Assembly (NCBI RefSeq): GCF_000526515.1
Contig: NZ_JAGF01000001.1
Coordinates: 1,054,001-1,118,000, forward strand
Length of the DNA stretch: 64,000 nt
Source of the DNA: Cellulomonas sp. KRMCY2
GTDB taxonomy: Bacteria > Actinomycetota > Actinomycetes > Actinomycetales > Cellulomonadaceae
Reading direction: 5' to 3'
In this document: one piece after another, positions 63,298 through 64,000 of the stretch
Layout of the letters: each line of letters begins with the position of its first letter
How positions within the stretch are numbered: the stretch's first letter is position 1
Position numbers and translations under genes: made by a program
Notes under the pieces: model-generated
The model's input: only the letters and a program-made list of their open reading frames with translations
Database searches by the model: none
What the model was told of the DNA's origin: nothing

Positions 63298-63974
63298 CCA
63301 TCCGTGTGCTGATCGCCGACGACCAGGCACTGATCCGTGCCGGCTTCCGCGTCCTGGTCGACGGCGCCGACGACCTCGTGGTCGTCGCCGAGGCCTCCGA
63401 CGGTGCACAGGCCGTGGCACTGGCCAAGAGCGAACGGGCCGACGTCGTGCTCATGGACATCCGCATGCCCGGCCTCGACGGCCTGCAGGCCACCCGCCGC
63501 ATCAGCGCCGACGAGGACCTCGCCGGCGTCAAGGTGCTGATCCTGACGACATTCGAGCTGGACGAGTACGTCTACCTGGCCCTGCGCGCCGGCGCGAGCG
63601 GCTTCCTCGGCAAGAGCGTCGACCCCGACGACCTGCTCGACGCGATCCGCCTCATCGCGGCCGGCGAGGCCCTCCTGTCGCCCGCCGCCACCCGATCCCT
63701 GATCATGACCTTCCTCGCCCAACCCAGCCGGGTCACGGCCGCGGCCGCTCCCGCCCAGCTCGAGCAGCTCACCGAACGAGAACGCGAGATCGTCGCACTC
63801 GTCGCCGAGGGCCTGACCAACGACCAGATCGCCACCCGGCTGTTCATCTCACCGATGACCGTCAAGACCCACGTCAACCGCTCCATGACCAAGCTCGACC
63901 TACGCGACCGCGCACAGCTGGTCGTCGCCGCCTACCAGTCCGGCCTCGTGCGGATCGGCCCGACCGACGGCTGA
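63294..63974 (+). CDS. Response regulator (NarL/LuxR family)
   Basis: 226 residues. The receiver domain has acidic pair (IADDQ), phospho-Asp55 (VVLMDIRMPG) and later Thr/Lys; the C-terminal HTH is LTEREREIVALVAEGLTNDQ, then ATRLFISPMTVKTHV. It acts with the overlapping histidine kinase and most likely controls the adjacent ABC exporter, as in similar actinobacterial clusters. It ends 26 nt before the window end. Confidence 0.95.
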   Translation: MTIRVLIADDQALIRAGFRVLVDGADDLVVVAEASDGAQAVALAKSERADVVLMDIRMPGLDGLQATRRISADEDLAGVKVLILTTFELDEYVYLALRAGASGFLGKSVDPDDLLDAIRLIAAGEALLSPAATRSLIMTFLAQPSRVTAAAAPAQLEQLTEREREIVALVAEGLTNDQIATRLFISPMTVKTHVNRSMTKLDLRDRAQLVVAAYQSGLVRIGPTDG

Positions 63975-64000
63975 CCCGACCGACCAGGGCTGCGTCACGT

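Overview
The window is about 64 kb of very GC-rich DNA, with GTG starts, many 4-nt gene overlaps (ATGA, GTGA, TGATG) and long antisense shadow frames. It looks like a chromosomal stretch of an actinobacterium. The mix of mycobacterial-type lipid genes, PurS/PurQ, HspR-type control of clpB, ECF sigma/anti-sigma pair, and GH3/GH65 sugar enzymes fits Micrococcales, most plausibly Cellulomonadaceae (Cellulomonas or Actinotalea type). That family assignment is inference; no rRNA or tRNA gene was seen. Coding density is high, and no stretch longer than 300 bases lacks a gene.

Layout. 1-5.7 kb: fatty-acid locus, with an acyl-CoA oxidase (cut by the window edge) and a TetR regulator facing a thiolase / FabG4-type reductase / MaoC hydratase operon. 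5.8-9.7 kb: DUF6884 protein, VOC protein, short family-A DNA polymerase, alpha/beta hydrolase. 9.8-12.6 kb: large secreted DUF4214 plus Ig-like protein whose 5' end is frameshifted. 12.8-17.5 kb: purS-purQ followed by a GNAT-kinase fusion and a GNAT; PadR with a membrane protein; a small lipoprotein. 17.7-25.8 kb: two zinc alcohol dehydrogenases, then purA-purD-L,D-transpeptidase-purC-amidohydrolase on the minus strand. 26-29.1 kb: a partner-switching module made of two STAS proteins and a LOV-like/SpoIIE phosphatase/ATPase protein. 29.2-34.5 kb: fba, then a NatAB-type ABC exporter with purT and a SpoU methyltransferase. 34.7-41.5 kb: DedA, YwiC-like, LemA, pyrE, SDR, exonuclease III and two membrane proteins.

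41.5-48 kb is a sugar locus: beta-phosphoglucomutase and a GH65 phosphorylase (which together would turn an alpha-glucoside plus phosphate into glucose 6-phosphate), then a TetR regulator and a GH3 glycosidase. clpB follows, with an HspR (HAIR) operator upstream. After LppM-like, USP, hydrolase, septum-formation-like, metal-binding and trmB genes lies a complete IS481-family element (55163-56233). It sits exactly at the overlapping stop codons of trmB and the convergent anti-sigma gene. 56.2-59.3 kb: ECF sigma/anti-sigma pair, membrane protein, Rieske lipoprotein and a COG4315-type lipoprotein. The end holds an ABC exporter followed by a NarL-type two-component system.

The most interesting items are: the partner-switching protein whose LOV-like domain has proline where the photoactive cysteine should be; the IS insertion that uses a target-derived stop codon and hides its transposase start in a hairpin; the frameshifted surface protein; divergent promoters whose -10 boxes form one TetR-type palindrome; and a repeated pattern of leaderless promoters.
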